A DNA stretch of 64,000 nucleotides from UBA9659 sp965208605. GTDB taxonomy: Bacteria; Pseudomonadota; Gammaproteobacteria; Pseudomonadales; Azotimanducaceae. A model generated the notes under the pieces. The model had not been told where the DNA came from and ran no database searches. It was given only the letters and a program-made list of their open reading frames with translations. How positions within the stretch are numbered: the stretch's first letter is position 1; every line of letters begins with the position of its first letter. The stretch covers positions 1,426,001-1,490,000 of the forward strand of contig OZ242345.1 in the NCBI GenBank assembly GCA_965208605.1, given 5' to 3'. Positions 52,520-62,309 of the stretch are shown here, in pieces. The position numbers and the translations under genes were made by a program.

Positions 52520-54925
52520 TCAATATAGCATAAGCTGAGTTTCCGAAACCTCATGCGCCTCTACATCAGCAGGATAAAACCAAATACGTTTTTTGCCAAA
52601 ATCAGAATAAAGATTGATCTGGTCATCAAAATTACTTGCGCGCTCCCCGGCTGGGTTAACAAATGCGTTTTGCCCAGGCGGTGTTACCTCATAACCGATA
52701 ATTTCTCCAGGCTTCATTATAATCATATTATTTTCGGTACCGCGATTTTGTTCAAGTGGTGTCATCGTTGGTTGTTGATCAAAATCCTGGGGGATGCCTA
52801 GAAAATTTTTCTTCGCATAGGGTCTGGGGTCAACCGCCAATTTCCATTCATCCATGGTTGTTCCTTGTGTTTCGGATAGCAGCTCCAAGGTATTTTGCAG
52901 ACTCAGCGAAATCAGCTCTATTGCATTAGTACCATTGAGTAAATCAAAATCACCACGGCCATTTAATGACTCAAACACAGCTTTAAATCCAGCTTGTATA
53001 TTGGTGCCTGCAGCTGTTGGTTTGCCAGGTTCAGGGTAGCCTGTTGATGCAAAATAGGGATAAATATCGCCCAGATCATCCTTTAATGCTTGCTCAATCA
53101 ATTGCTTCACAAAGGTTCTGAATATGACGGGAGCTGGTCCATCGTAATAGCCATCACCATTCAGGTCCTCGTAATGGCCATTCCATTTTTGTAAAATCTG
53201 ATTGGCCTCGCTTAAATTTTGATCCGAATCGGCCGACTGGTCAATCAGCTCTATCAAATAAACCAGGTGCAGATCGATATTGGAGCTGGTTTTAATCAAG
53301 CCCCAGGCTTGATCTGCGCTGAATCGGTCTTGTTGTTCAATGACATCATGCAGGTAATCGACCCGGTCAGCTTCGCTCCAGCTGTACCAAAATTCGTCTG
53401 GATTCATCACACCGTATCCAGGCTTGTTATTCCAGTTCGCTAAATAACCACCAACTGGATTCAACACCCGAGGGTTTGCCAACAAAGGGGGCAACCGCCC
53501 TTGCCAATCCATACTGCCGTCGCCGGTAACTGGCAGTCGATTATCATGCCCATCAACGCGTTTAGGATATTGCCCTCCATAGAAGTAACCGATGTTGCCA
53601 TCAACATCAGCGAAGTACATATTGACGTTAATCGCTGATTTTTCTGCCTGCTCTATCCAACTTGCATAGTCCATAGCCCAGGTTGCATACAACCAGGCAA
53701 GCAAGGTTTCCAGTTCTTTGCCGTCCCAAGCCCGTTGTTTGGCATAAGCCGTCAATTGATTGCCGGTATTATTTTCATCACGATGAATAATTGGGCCGTG
53801 GACAGAGCGGTAGAGCGTCACTATCTCGGATTCTTCGCCAAGCACATCAATAATTTCGGTTCTTGATTCCAGATCAATGTAAGCACCCTTATACCAGTAT
53901 TGATTAGAGTTCTCCGGGTTAAGTTGTTCAATGAATATATCAACGATATCGCCTGCCCCCCAGGTACTACCCCAGGCTATAGAATCGTTATGACCGAACA
54001 TGACCATTGGATAGCCAAATGGTGTATTGCCGGCCACATCAATGCCCGCGCCATGCATACCCACTGAATAGACATAGGAAGGCGAAAACCAACCAAATTG
54101 AGGGCCATTAGCAAGTATCGCATTGCCTTCTGACACCTTATCTTTGCCTAGGACCCAACAGTTACTCATGCCAGAAATGCCTTGCTCGGTGAATGCAATA
54201 TAGTTTTCTAGAGAGTTTTTAAGACCTGAATCAAATAGCGTTTCATTCATCGTTAGTGCGTCTGGAACCAAGTGATTCCATTCTGCCAAAGGCACGGTTG
54301 TTGGTGCGTTGTTGGTATATCTTGGGTTCAACAAATCAAACAAGGCAGTAGCTTTATGTTTGCCATGCTGTGTTTCTAATGTCTGAAGTATTTTTAAATT
54401 GTCAAGTTCAGTATTGAAATCTCCATAACGGTTAGCCATGGTGCCGACAAATATCATAACAACATCATAAGCAGTCCAGTTTTTCGGTTTAAAACCATAA
54501 TCCAGAAATTGCTTTGGCATCAAAGTTTCTGGTTTTTTCTCTATTTCTGTCAACCAGGCATTCATGCCATCAGCATAGCCTGCAAAAACATTTTGATCTT
54601 TAGTATCCAATGCCGAGATCTGTTTTCTGATAGATACTGGTGAAAAAATTTGTCTGGCATGCTTGTCAAACTCTATATAATCCGGCCCCAGCACTTCAGC
54701 AACAAGCCCCTGAGTGCTACGCCGAGCCATATCCATCTGAAACAATCGATCCTGCGCAACAGCATATCCATAGCCGTAATAGAGCCCGTAAATTGAATCA
54801 GCGTAAATATGGGGCACACCGTATTCATCACGCACGATTCTCACGCTAGGCTCAGGGGAACCCGTTTGATTTTCTGTACAAGCAATCAGAGCCATGAGAG
54901 CGCAACACAACATTAGTGGTTTCAT
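52520..54925 (-). CDS. Penicillin acylase family lipoprotein
   Basis: An 801-residue Ntn-hydrolase precursor. A lipoprotein signal ends in LIAC (Cys16). The A-chain follows with VRIVRDEYGVPHIYADS and GYAVAQDRLFQMDMARR. A spacer precedes the self-processing site GMSNCWVLG, where Ser254 becomes the N-terminal nucleophile of the B-chain. The oxyanion Asn region is NWNNKPGYG. The family hydrolyses amides of phenylacetic acid (penicillin G acylase), of other acyl chains, or of acyl-homoserine lactones. Its place between a TBDR and paaK favours release of phenylacetate from an imported amide. The lipidated N-terminus implies membrane anchoring. ATG is at 54925. Confidence 0.9.
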   Translation of the reverse strand: MKPLMLCCALMALIACTENQTGSPEPSVRIVRDEYGVPHIYADSIYGLYYGYGYAVAQDRLFQMDMARRSTQGLVAEVLGPDYIEFDKHARQIFSPVSIRKQISALDTKDQNVFAGYADGMNAWLTEIEKKPETLMPKQFLDYGFKPKNWTAYDVVMIFVGTMANRYGDFNTELDNLKILQTLETQHGKHKATALFDLLNPRYTNNAPTTVPLAEWNHLVPDALTMNETLFDSGLKNSLENYIAFTEQGISGMSNCWVLGKDKVSEGNAILANGPQFGWFSPSYVYSVGMHGAGIDVAGNTPFGYPMVMFGHNDSIAWGSTWGAGDIVDIFIEQLNPENSNQYWYKGAYIDLESRTEIIDVLGEESEIVTLYRSVHGPIIHRDENNTGNQLTAYAKQRAWDGKELETLLAWLYATWAMDYASWIEQAEKSAINVNMYFADVDGNIGYFYGGQYPKRVDGHDNRLPVTGDGSMDWQGRLPPLLANPRVLNPVGGYLANWNNKPGYGVMNPDEFWYSWSEADRVDYLHDVIEQQDRFSADQAWGLIKTSSNIDLHLVYLIELIDQSADSDQNLSEANQILQKWNGHYEDLNGDGYYDGPAPVIFRTFVKQLIEQALKDDLGDIYPYFASTGYPEPGKPTAAGTNIQAGFKAVFESLNGRGDFDLLNGTNAIELISLSLQNTLELLSETQGTTMDEWKLAVDPRPYAKKNFLGIPQDFDQQPTMTPLEQNRGTENNMIIMKPGEIIGYEVTPPGQNAFVNPAGERASNFDDQINLYSDFGKKRIWFYPADVEAHEVSETQLMLY

Positions 54926-54973
54926 GGATTTCTCAGTGATAAATAATCAATAATAAAAAAGATTTTGCTAAAT

Positions 54974-55008
54974 CAAAAAGACCGGAGACAGTAGCTGCCC
55001 CCGGTCTC
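54974..55008 (-). terminator. Rho-independent terminator for the minus-strand TBDR
   Basis: On the minus strand AGACCGG (55007-55001) pairs with CCGGTCT (54985-54979), followed by TTTTTGATT. It lies about 70 bases after the TBDR stop. A 15-bp tandem duplication (GTCTCTTAATATACA, then ...ACT; 55004-55033) overlaps its upstream side. Confidence 0.75.
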
Positions 55009-55078
55009 TTAATATACAGTCTCTTAATATACTAGCTTCCAAGTGCACTAGGGCATTATGAAATTGGGTAGCGGCTTC

Positions 55079-57427
55079 TCACTGGAAATTCCAGTATGCT
55101 GACAGGCCGAAAGTTCTGGGTGGACCCCAAACACCGATACCGCCAGGGCCAATAACATATTGGTGAGAAATGTAGTCTTCTTCGGTGAGGTTTTTGCCCC
55201 AAAATGCTACTTCCCAGTCTTCGCTGGGAGAAACCCAACCAAGACGAACCTCCAGCAACTGGTGTTCATCGGAGGTGATACGTTGATCAGGGTAATCTTG
55301 ATGCTGGTCATCGGATGTGCTGTACCCAATACGAAGGTCATACCCCCCCCCCGATTCTGTAGGCAGGTGGTAAGATAAAGTTAAGTTAGAAGTAACGCGT
55401 GGTGCGCGAGTTATGTCGCTCCCAGATACATCCTTTGGACCAGCTGGAAGCTCAATAACGAGATCATTCACTTCAGTATCCAGAAAAGCCACGAATCCGG
55501 AAAGTTGTAAGTTTGTTGACAGGTTCCAGGTGATTTCTGCTTCTGCGCCTTTAATTTCCGCATCGCCCAGGTTGGCCGTCACGAAGGTACCAAATGTCGA
55601 ACCGGCGACGGGACCAAAACGAACGATTTGTAAATCTTCATAATCGGTATAGAAGGCCGTGAAGTTAAAACGGAAGTTATCTGTCAAATCACCTTTGTAG
55701 CCAAGTTCATAGTTGATCGCTGTTTCTGGATCAACCGGCAACGACGCGCTGGCTTTAATACCTTGAGAACCAGCAAAGCCGCCACTCTTAAAGCCTTCTG
55801 AAATAGACCCAAAAAACATGGAGTCCTCAGTCGCAAAATACTGCAAGGCGATCTTGGACGAGAAGTTACTCCAAGAATCAGAAGGGTTAACCTCAAAAAC
55901 TTCAGCAATAATCTTCAAACTGCCGCCAACACCACCGCAGGCGGCAAAGTTCTCAAACCGGGTGCCTACAAGGGACGGATCATTACTTGCTACCAAGCCA
56001 CAGTTTACCGACTCCGCCGTGTAATCTTTCTTGTCATTGGTATAACGCGCGCCAAAAGTCAAATGTAACTGCTCGCTTATTTCCCAGGTGCCTTGTCCAT
56101 AGACAGCGGAGCTGGTTGTTTCATTAGCGGTTCGAGCATACTCATTGCCAACCACAGCTTGAGAGCCAACCTCCGTGATACGGAATGGCATTGAAGGATC
56201 AGCAAAGGTACCAGCTTGAGTGATTCGGAAGATTTCAGTCCGCTCAGTGTCTTCAGTAAAGTAATACAATCCAGCAGTGTAGTTAAACGGTCCATTCAAA
56301 GTAGAAGTCCACCGAAATTCCTGAGAGAAGGTATCAATGTCTTCGACGATATCGTCAATGACTTCATCAAATGGCGCAATCCCTCCCCCTAGAGGAGCAC
56401 CAACAGACGCCATTTCCCAATCAGTTTCTGCATGCCGAGAAGCCGTGATGGTGGTTAAGATGCCATTTTCAAATTCAATATCGCCTTGAAGACTGATGCC
56501 ATTGGCTTCCCGTTTGGAAAATCCATCATAGGATGCCGCATTCTGGCGAGGGCCAGTCACGCCGTTCTGGGCAAGGATAGCTTGAAGAGGTGCATTATCG
56601 TTGACCGGAGTTCGCCCAAGATCAGCGCGGTCATCTTCCATCGTATCAACAGAGAGCAGCCAGTCAGAAGTGTCCGATTGCCAACGTAATTGACCTCTAA
56701 AAGCAGTTTGATCTTCTGTCTGCAGATCTGTACCTAGCACCACATTGCGCACAAAACCATCATGCTCCCGGTGGCTTACAGACAATTTACCAGACAGGCT
56801 TTCAGACAGCGCACCGCCAAATAACCCTTGATATCGCATAATGCCTTCGTTACCAACTGTCACTCCCAGCTTGGCCGTAGTGGTTCCGCTAGGCTTGCTG
56901 GAAACCACATTGATGGCACCACCAATTGCATTACGCCCAAAGAGGGTACCCTGGGGTCCACGCAAGACTTCAATTCGCTCTAGGTCAAACATCTCAAAGT
57001 TAATGCTGGCACCGCGACCGATATAAACACCATCCAGAAATAGTGCCACCGAGTTGTCCAAGCCCGCGCCATCATCAGCGGAAGAAATCCCCCGCAATGA
57101 AGGAATTGCTTGACCAGGAGAAAACTCCGAGTACGACAGTCCCGGTGTATGCTGAGCAATTCCTGCCGCGTCAAATATATCCGCCTTTATAATCGTGTCA
57201 GCACTGAGCGCGGTTACTGTAACGGGAACATCTTGAATGTTCTGCGCTCTATGCTGAGAGGTGACGATGATTTCCTCAAGCTCATAACCCCTGGCTCCCT
57301 GTTCTTCCTGTGCAGCGGCAGTTTCTATTGTGGCACCACTCATTGCAACGACACTCATTGCTACAACAATCGCCCAGCATCCCCCCATATACGTTTTTTT
57401 ATTCGTTATCTTTGTTGCATCTAACAT
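55079..57427 (-). CDS. TonB-dependent receptor beside the acylase/paa genes
   Basis: A 782-residue TBDR. Start ATG 57427 follows AAGAAGGGGGATACTTC; an in-frame upstream codon at 57499 would add 24 odd residues. The signal peptide is long (about 46 residues, with YMGGCWAIVVAMSVVAMSG), then comes the TonB-box region ELEEIIVTSQHRAQNIQDV. The plug has IPSLRGISSADDGAG and RIEVLRGPQGTLFGRNAIGG, and the barrel ends SAYWNFQ. A run of ten G at codons 692-696 is a likely slippage site. It imports an unknown ligand; the acylase and paaK downstream on the same strand suggest a phenylacetylated compound. Confidence 0.92.
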   Translation of the reverse strand: MLDATKITNKKTYMGGCWAIVVAMSVVAMSGATIETAAAQEEQGARGYELEEIIVTSQHRAQNIQDVPVTVTALSADTIIKADIFDAAGIAQHTPGLSYSEFSPGQAIPSLRGISSADDGAGLDNSVALFLDGVYIGRGASINFEMFDLERIEVLRGPQGTLFGRNAIGGAINVVSSKPSGTTTAKLGVTVGNEGIMRYQGLFGGALSESLSGKLSVSHREHDGFVRNVVLGTDLQTEDQTAFRGQLRWQSDTSDWLLSVDTMEDDRADLGRTPVNDNAPLQAILAQNGVTGPRQNAASYDGFSKREANGISLQGDIEFENGILTTITASRHAETDWEMASVGAPLGGGIAPFDEVIDDIVEDIDTFSQEFRWTSTLNGPFNYTAGLYYFTEDTERTEIFRITQAGTFADPSMPFRITEVGSQAVVGNEYARTANETTSSAVYGQGTWEISEQLHLTFGARYTNDKKDYTAESVNCGLVASNDPSLVGTRFENFAACGGVGGSLKIIAEVFEVNPSDSWSNFSSKIALQYFATEDSMFFGSISEGFKSGGFAGSQGIKASASLPVDPETAINYELGYKGDLTDNFRFNFTAFYTDYEDLQIVRFGPVAGSTFGTFVTANLGDAEIKGAEAEITWNLSTNLQLSGFVAFLDTEVNDLVIELPAGPKDVSGSDITRAPRVTSNLTLSYHLPTESGGGYDLRIGYSTSDDQHQDYPDQRITSDEHQLLEVRLGWVSPSEDWEVAFWGKNLTEEDYISHQYVIGPGGIGVWGPPRTFGLSAYWNFQ
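55343..55352 (-). repeat. Ten-G homopolymer tract inside a TBDR gene
   Basis: The plus strand has ten consecutive C (55343-55352), reading as G10 in the gene and encoding ESGGGYDLRIG. G tracts of this length are classic slipped-strand mispairing sites. A gain or loss of one base would replace the last ~90 residues of the barrel, including the C-terminal strand needed for outer-membrane assembly. Confidence 0.9.
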
Positions 57428-58036
57428 GAAGTATCCCCCTTCTTTAAGAAAACATTCGTAATTTTTTACCTGCATAGACATAGGCTGGAAGCTTCCCAAC
57501 CTTATTCAGCAAGCAACAGCGGCGGGTATAGTGATTGAAAAATGCAGCGGATGCAAGCCACTGCCACACTGATACGAATAAATTCAACAAATTAAAGGTA
57601 ATATAATTTATTTTTATATCTATTTCTCACTGGTGCTGGCGGCAACCCAGCGCCCCATGAATATCGGAACACCGTTCGCCGACTGATGTCTGCTTAACTG
57701 TCTGAATCTTCCTTCCTGATGTAGCTAGGATGTCACGATAGGCGACTTAAAGCAAAACACAGTCCCGATTGCTTAATACCACGTAAGAAAATATGGAAAA
57801 AGGCGAATGAACAAGATTTGTTCGATAAGCAAACTGTCCGCTCGCCCTACTCATGCGGTCAACAGTTTGTCCTGTTCTGTCAAAGCATAAAGCTATTGCG
57901 ATGATGTATTGTGCGTGCCTGCGCTGCAAGCAAGTTATATGTGCGCTTATTCCCATGCTTGAATTCACGATGTAGCACTAGCGATTGTATTCGATGATAG
58001 TGCGCAAATTCTTGATTACTAAAAAGGGTCCCGGTC
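57428..58036. other. 609-base divergent intergenic region between two TBDR genes
   Basis: I see no gene here; a 73-codon minus-strand ORF (57747-57968) has no ribosome site, family resemblance or domain. The segment 57590-57630 is strongly AT-rich and may hold the promoter for the minus-strand receptor. GGAAGCTTCC (57487-57496) is a perfect 10-bp palindrome 60 bases before that start. The right end has AAAAGGG ahead of the plus-strand receptor. Confidence 0.55.
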
Positions 58037-60493
58037 ATGCACACTCTTCAAACATACCTCACACTTATCAATGGGTTACGTACAGCAATAGTTGCCGTCG
58101 TGACATTAAGCATCCCGCTATCGGTTCAGGCAGTGATGCTTGAGGAAGTTGTCGTCACTGCGCAAAAGCGCGAACAGAGTGCGAACGATATTGGTATCAC
58201 CATGAATGCGTTCTCAGGCGATTTACTCCGCGACCTAGGCGTGGCATCCGCGGAGGATATAGCGGTTATTACGCCGGGGTTAACCGTGAATGAGACCGCC
58301 GCGACAGGCGTGCCTCTGTATACAATTCGTGGTGTTGGCTTTCAGGACTATTCCACATCCGCATCATCGACTGTTGGCTTGTACTTCGATGAAGTGGCTA
58401 TTCCATACACTGTCATGAGCCGTGGCGCCATCTTCGATGTGGAACGAGTCGAGGTACTAAAAGGTCCGCAGGGTGATCTTTATGGGCGTAACACAACAGC
58501 AGGTCAAATCAATTTCGTAAGCCGCAAGCCAACCGACGAATTTGAGGCGAGGGTTTCTTTAGGTATCGCCAATTTTGGAACAGTGGAACTCGAGGGCTAT
58601 GTCAGCGGCGCAATATCTTCGTCGGTTAATGGTCGCCTGTCTTTCAGAACGGAGCAATCCAGCGAGGGTTGGCAGAAAAGCACCACCCGCAATGACGAAT
58701 TGGGTGAAAAAGACATTACGGCTATCCGCGCAATCCTTGACATTGACCTAAGCGAAAACGCCAGCCTGTTACTGAACGCTCATTATGTTGATGACGGCTC
58801 AGATAACAGAGCCAACACGGCCTACGATGGAAGAATTATTGGACAGGCTCTGTCTAACAACCCTTATCTACCACTGGACCAGTATGTTATTCCAACAGGT
58901 GTAAATTTTGGTGGGACGCCGCCTTGGTTCTCCACAGGCGATAACCGTGCTGCGGATTGGACTAACAGTTATACAAGCTTGACGGGTCAAGTATTCGATC
59001 TTCGACCGCAGCGCGATAATCAACTATTTGGCTTGTCAGCGCGACTGGAGTGGCATTTCAATAATGTTACGTTGACCAGTATTTCTGGCTACGATACGTT
59101 TGACCGTGAGGAAGCTAACGATTGGGATGGTGGTTTCTTCAACGATTCGTCAAACATCAACACCACAGAAATCAACGTCTTCTCTCAAGAGCTACGTTTA
59201 AGTGGCGACAATGAGGAATTATCCTGGATTGCTGGGCTTTACTATTCAAAAGATGATGTGGACGAATATTACCATTACTTTATGTCGGACTCGGTCTTTG
59301 GCCTGGGTTCCATCCCATTTGGCGTCGCATTGTTTGCAACTACCCCCATTCGCGAACTAGACACCAAGTATCAGCAAGACACAGATTCTTTCGCCGTGTT
59401 TGGTCATGTGGAATGGGAGTTTGCGGAGCGCTGGCACCTAACAGCCGGCTTACGTTATACCGATGAAGAGCGCAATTGGACGGGCTGCACATTCGTGGCA
59501 GCGGACGGTAGTCTCGCCGGATTCCTTAACAAGTCATTTGGCGCTACGTTACAGCCAGGCGATTGCGGCACGATTAACGATGATCCTACCTCACCCAATT
59601 TCGTCTTGTTTCTTGCCGGTACGCCGAATGTTAATGACGCCTTTCCAGTTTTCACCTCTAGGATTAGCACTAGTAAAACCATGGGGAAAATAGGTGTGGA
59701 TTATTCCTTTTCGGATGATGCTCTAGGCTACCTCACAGTTTCGACAGGCTTCAAATCCGGCGGTTTTAATGGTGCAAACTCCAACACATCAGGGCAACTT
59801 CGTCCGTACCGGGAAGAGGAGCTAACGGCTATTGAACTAGGCTTAAAAGCAACCCTATTGGATGGTGCCATGCAGCTGAATGCCGCGATATTCAACTATG
59901 ACTATCAAGACAAGCAGGAGCAAGAGCGTGCTGTCACGTTTGTGGGGAATATTTCTGGCTTGACCAACGTTCCCGAATCCGAAATCAATGGTTCAGAGCT
60001 CGACGTGCAGTGGCAGGTGAACGATGGCTTGTACCTGAGTTGGGGCGTGGCTTTTCTGGGTACTGAAATCAAGGAGTGGGATGCGGTATCGAATGATAGC
60101 AACTACGATTTTGCTAATCTGCAGCCAAATATTATTACCTTTAGTGCTGCTGGCCTTGAACTGGCCCAGGCCCCAGAGGTTAGCTATCACTTTCTGGCTT
60201 CGTACAGCTGGAAACTTAGCAGCGATTGGACTATGGAAGTTGCTGGTGATATCAACTTTCAAGACGACACCACCGGTGGTGCACAACCCACCGATGCGAC
60301 CAAAGACTTTACTTTGATCGGTGCTCGAATTGGCGTAACTAGTGCGGACGAAAAGTGGCGCATATTGTTGTGGAGCAAGAACCTGGCGGATGAGGACTAC
60401 TATCCGGCAGCATATACGGGTGGTAACGGCCCCTATGTGCGCTCCAATGGCATGCCCCGAACCTACGGAGTCAGCCTGGACTATAGCCTCTAG
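58037..60493 (+). CDS. TonB-dependent receptor linked to amidohydrolases
   Basis: An 818-residue TBDR. The signal peptide (TAIVAVVTLSIPLSVQA) is followed by the TonB-box region MLEEVVVTAQKREQSANDIG. The plug has YTIRGVGFQDYSTS and RVEVLKGPQGDLYGRNTTAG, then the barrel ending VSLDYSL. It is closely similar in layout to the receptor at 14281 (the same VVTAQKREQS box and FSG plug start). It is followed after a terminator by two amidohydrolase lipoproteins on the same strand, which probably act on its ligand. ATG 58037 with AAAAGGG upstream. Confidence 0.92.
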   Translation: MHTLQTYLTLINGLRTAIVAVVTLSIPLSVQAVMLEEVVVTAQKREQSANDIGITMNAFSGDLLRDLGVASAEDIAVITPGLTVNETAATGVPLYTIRGVGFQDYSTSASSTVGLYFDEVAIPYTVMSRGAIFDVERVEVLKGPQGDLYGRNTTAGQINFVSRKPTDEFEARVSLGIANFGTVELEGYVSGAISSSVNGRLSFRTEQSSEGWQKSTTRNDELGEKDITAIRAILDIDLSENASLLLNAHYVDDGSDNRANTAYDGRIIGQALSNNPYLPLDQYVIPTGVNFGGTPPWFSTGDNRAADWTNSYTSLTGQVFDLRPQRDNQLFGLSARLEWHFNNVTLTSISGYDTFDREEANDWDGGFFNDSSNINTTEINVFSQELRLSGDNEELSWIAGLYYSKDDVDEYYHYFMSDSVFGLGSIPFGVALFATTPIRELDTKYQQDTDSFAVFGHVEWEFAERWHLTAGLRYTDEERNWTGCTFVAADGSLAGFLNKSFGATLQPGDCGTINDDPTSPNFVLFLAGTPNVNDAFPVFTSRISTSKTMGKIGVDYSFSDDALGYLTVSTGFKSGGFNGANSNTSGQLRPYREEELTAIELGLKATLLDGAMQLNAAIFNYDYQDKQEQERAVTFVGNISGLTNVPESEINGSELDVQWQVNDGLYLSWGVAFLGTEIKEWDAVSNDSNYDFANLQPNIITFSAAGLELAQAPEVSYHFLASYSWKLSSDWTMEVAGDINFQDDTTGGAQPTDATKDFTLIGARIGVTSADEKWRILLWSKNLADEDYYPAAYTGGNGPYVRSNGMPRTYGVSLDYSL

Positions 60494-60508
60494 ATGATGA
60501 ATCCTCAT

Positions 60509-60532
60509 CCCCGGCAATGAGCCGGGGTTTTA
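60509..60532 (+). terminator. Rho-independent terminator after TBDR
   Basis: CCCCGGC (60509-60515) pairs with GCCGGGG (60521-60527) around a five-base AATGA loop, followed by TTTTA. The short U run may allow read-through to the amidohydrolase genes that start 42 bases on. Confidence 0.75.
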
Positions 60533-60573
60533 CAGGGTTTCGGAAATAACCAACATCTAGTCGGAGTAGGAAA

Positions 60574-62301
60574 ATGATCAAACTTGCAGTGCCTTTACTG
60601 TTTGCCGGTTTTTGCCTTGGTCTCACAGCTTGCCAGCAGAATGAGCCAGACGACGAAGCAGCTGACACAATTCTCGTCAATGCAAACATTCATACCATGG
60701 ATGCCACGCACCCTACTGCCTCAGCACTGGCGATAAAAAACGGCAAGTACATCTACATTGGTGACAATCAGGGTGCTCGATCGGTCGCCAATGCGTCGAC
60801 TGAACTGATAGATCTGGGCGGCAAAATGCTAATGCCTGGAATCAACGATGCCCACCAACATCCGGTTGAGGGAGGCACGAAAGAACTATTTGAGTGTAGC
60901 TTTCCTTTCACTTCCGGGCCGGATGAAATTTCCAAGGCATTGCGCGCCTGCGTCGCAGCTCAGCCAGATGCTACCTGGATACGTGGTGGGCAATTCTCCA
61001 GTGACTTTTTTGTCGACTACCCCATGGAATCTCCCAGGCTGTGGCTGGACAATGTATCCGGCAACAAAGCCGTTGCTCTTGTTGATGACGCCTATCATAA
61101 CGCGTGGTTGAACACGCGAGCCATGGAGCTTTTGGGCGTAAATGGTGTCGAGGATTTACCCGAAGGCGTTGAGATGGCTCTCGATCAGGAGGGCAAGCCC
61201 GATGGCTTTATGATTGAAGCGTTTGGTTTCCTAAAAGATCAACTCACATGGAGTGAAGAACAATATCGGGCCGCAGTAGCGCACGCTGTTAAGCTGGCCA
61301 ACGGGTTTGGCATTACAGGGCTAAAAGCAACCGCGATCGCCGAACCGGAGCTTGCTGCCTTTAAGTCTCTGGCCGAGAACGAAGGCTTATCTGCACATGT
61401 TGCTGGTGCGATCGCCACACCGTATGGTCATCGTACCGAGGCATTGGATGTGAGCGAATACATTAAACTTCGCGATACCTATAAGGCACCGAACTTTAAC
61501 ACCAACTTCGTGAAAATATTTATGGATGGTGTGCCCACGGCGGCGCGAACAGCCGCGATGCTTACGCCCTATACCGCTGCTAAAGAGGGAGAAGAACGCA
61601 CCCGAGGTCAACTTCACATTACTGCCGAGCTATTGAATCAGGATGTCGTTGCTCTCGATGCGGCTGGCTTTACCATCAAAATCCACACCGCAGGCGATCG
61701 ATCAGTGCGAGTGGCACTAGATGCGATAGAGCAAGCGCGAGTCAAGAATGGTAAGAGCGGCGCACGCCATGAGCTAGCTCATGCCGGCTACGTTGATGAG
61801 GCAGATATAAATCGATTTGCCAGCTTGAACGCGATCCCGGATTTCTCCCCCTATATCTGGTTCCCATCACCTATTATGGATTCGGTATTAACCGCCGTTG
61901 GCGAACGCGGAGAGTTTTACTGGCCTACAAAAACACTATTGAAGAGTGGCGCCAGCGTCGCGCCCGGTTCTGATTGGCCAGCTGCCGTACCGAGCATGAA
62001 TCCTTGGCCAGGCATTGAAGCGTTAGTCACCAGAGCTGATCCTTTCAGCAATGGTACGGACACCTTGTGGGCCGACGAGGCGGTGTCGTTGGCAGATGCG
62101 CTCAAAGTTTTCACGGTTAACGGTGCGAAAGCACTCCGAATAGGCACACAGAGTGGCTCTATTGAAATCGGAAAATCGGCAGATTTCATCGTCTTAAACC
62201 ATAATCTGTTTGACATAGAGCCAGCACTTATTAGTGATACTGAAGTGCTAATGACGTTCTTTGCCGGTAGTAAGGTGTATGAAAAGTCTAATCAGAAATA
62301 A
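60574..62301 (+). CDS. Amidohydrolase family 3 lipoprotein (YtcJ-like)
   Basis: A 575-residue metal-dependent hydrolase. A lipoprotein signal ends LTAC (Cys20). A composite beta-sandwich segment ADTILVNANIHTMDATHPTA is followed by the HxH metal motif in GINDAHQHP (His94/His96), the barrel-strand His in IKIHTAGDRS, RHELAHAGY, and the terminal Asp of PGSDWPAA. These match the YtcJ/N-substituted formamide deformylase group, which cleaves C-N bonds of amides or formamides. It is membrane-anchored. ATG 60574 follows GGAGTAGGAAA. A paralog follows after 8 bases. Substrate unknown. Confidence 0.88.
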   Translation: MIKLAVPLLFAGFCLGLTACQQNEPDDEAADTILVNANIHTMDATHPTASALAIKNGKYIYIGDNQGARSVANASTELIDLGGKMLMPGINDAHQHPVEGGTKELFECSFPFTSGPDEISKALRACVAAQPDATWIRGGQFSSDFFVDYPMESPRLWLDNVSGNKAVALVDDAYHNAWLNTRAMELLGVNGVEDLPEGVEMALDQEGKPDGFMIEAFGFLKDQLTWSEEQYRAAVAHAVKLANGFGITGLKATAIAEPELAAFKSLAENEGLSAHVAGAIATPYGHRTEALDVSEYIKLRDTYKAPNFNTNFVKIFMDGVPTAARTAAMLTPYTAAKEGEERTRGQLHITAELLNQDVVALDAAGFTIKIHTAGDRSVRVALDAIEQARVKNGKSGARHELAHAGYVDEADINRFASLNAIPDFSPYIWFPSPIMDSVLTAVGERGEFYWPTKTLLKSGASVAPGSDWPAAVPSMNPWPGIEALVTRADPFSNGTDTLWADEAVSLADALKVFTVNGAKALRIGTQSGSIEIGKSADFIVLNHNLFDIEPALISDTEVLMTFFAGSKVYEKSNQK

Positions 62302-62309
62302 TTAATGCG

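Noticed and set aside
57747..57968. A 73-codon minus-strand ORF in the large gap between two TBDR genes.
   Set aside because: No Shine-Dalgarno, no recognisable domain and no neighbour logic.
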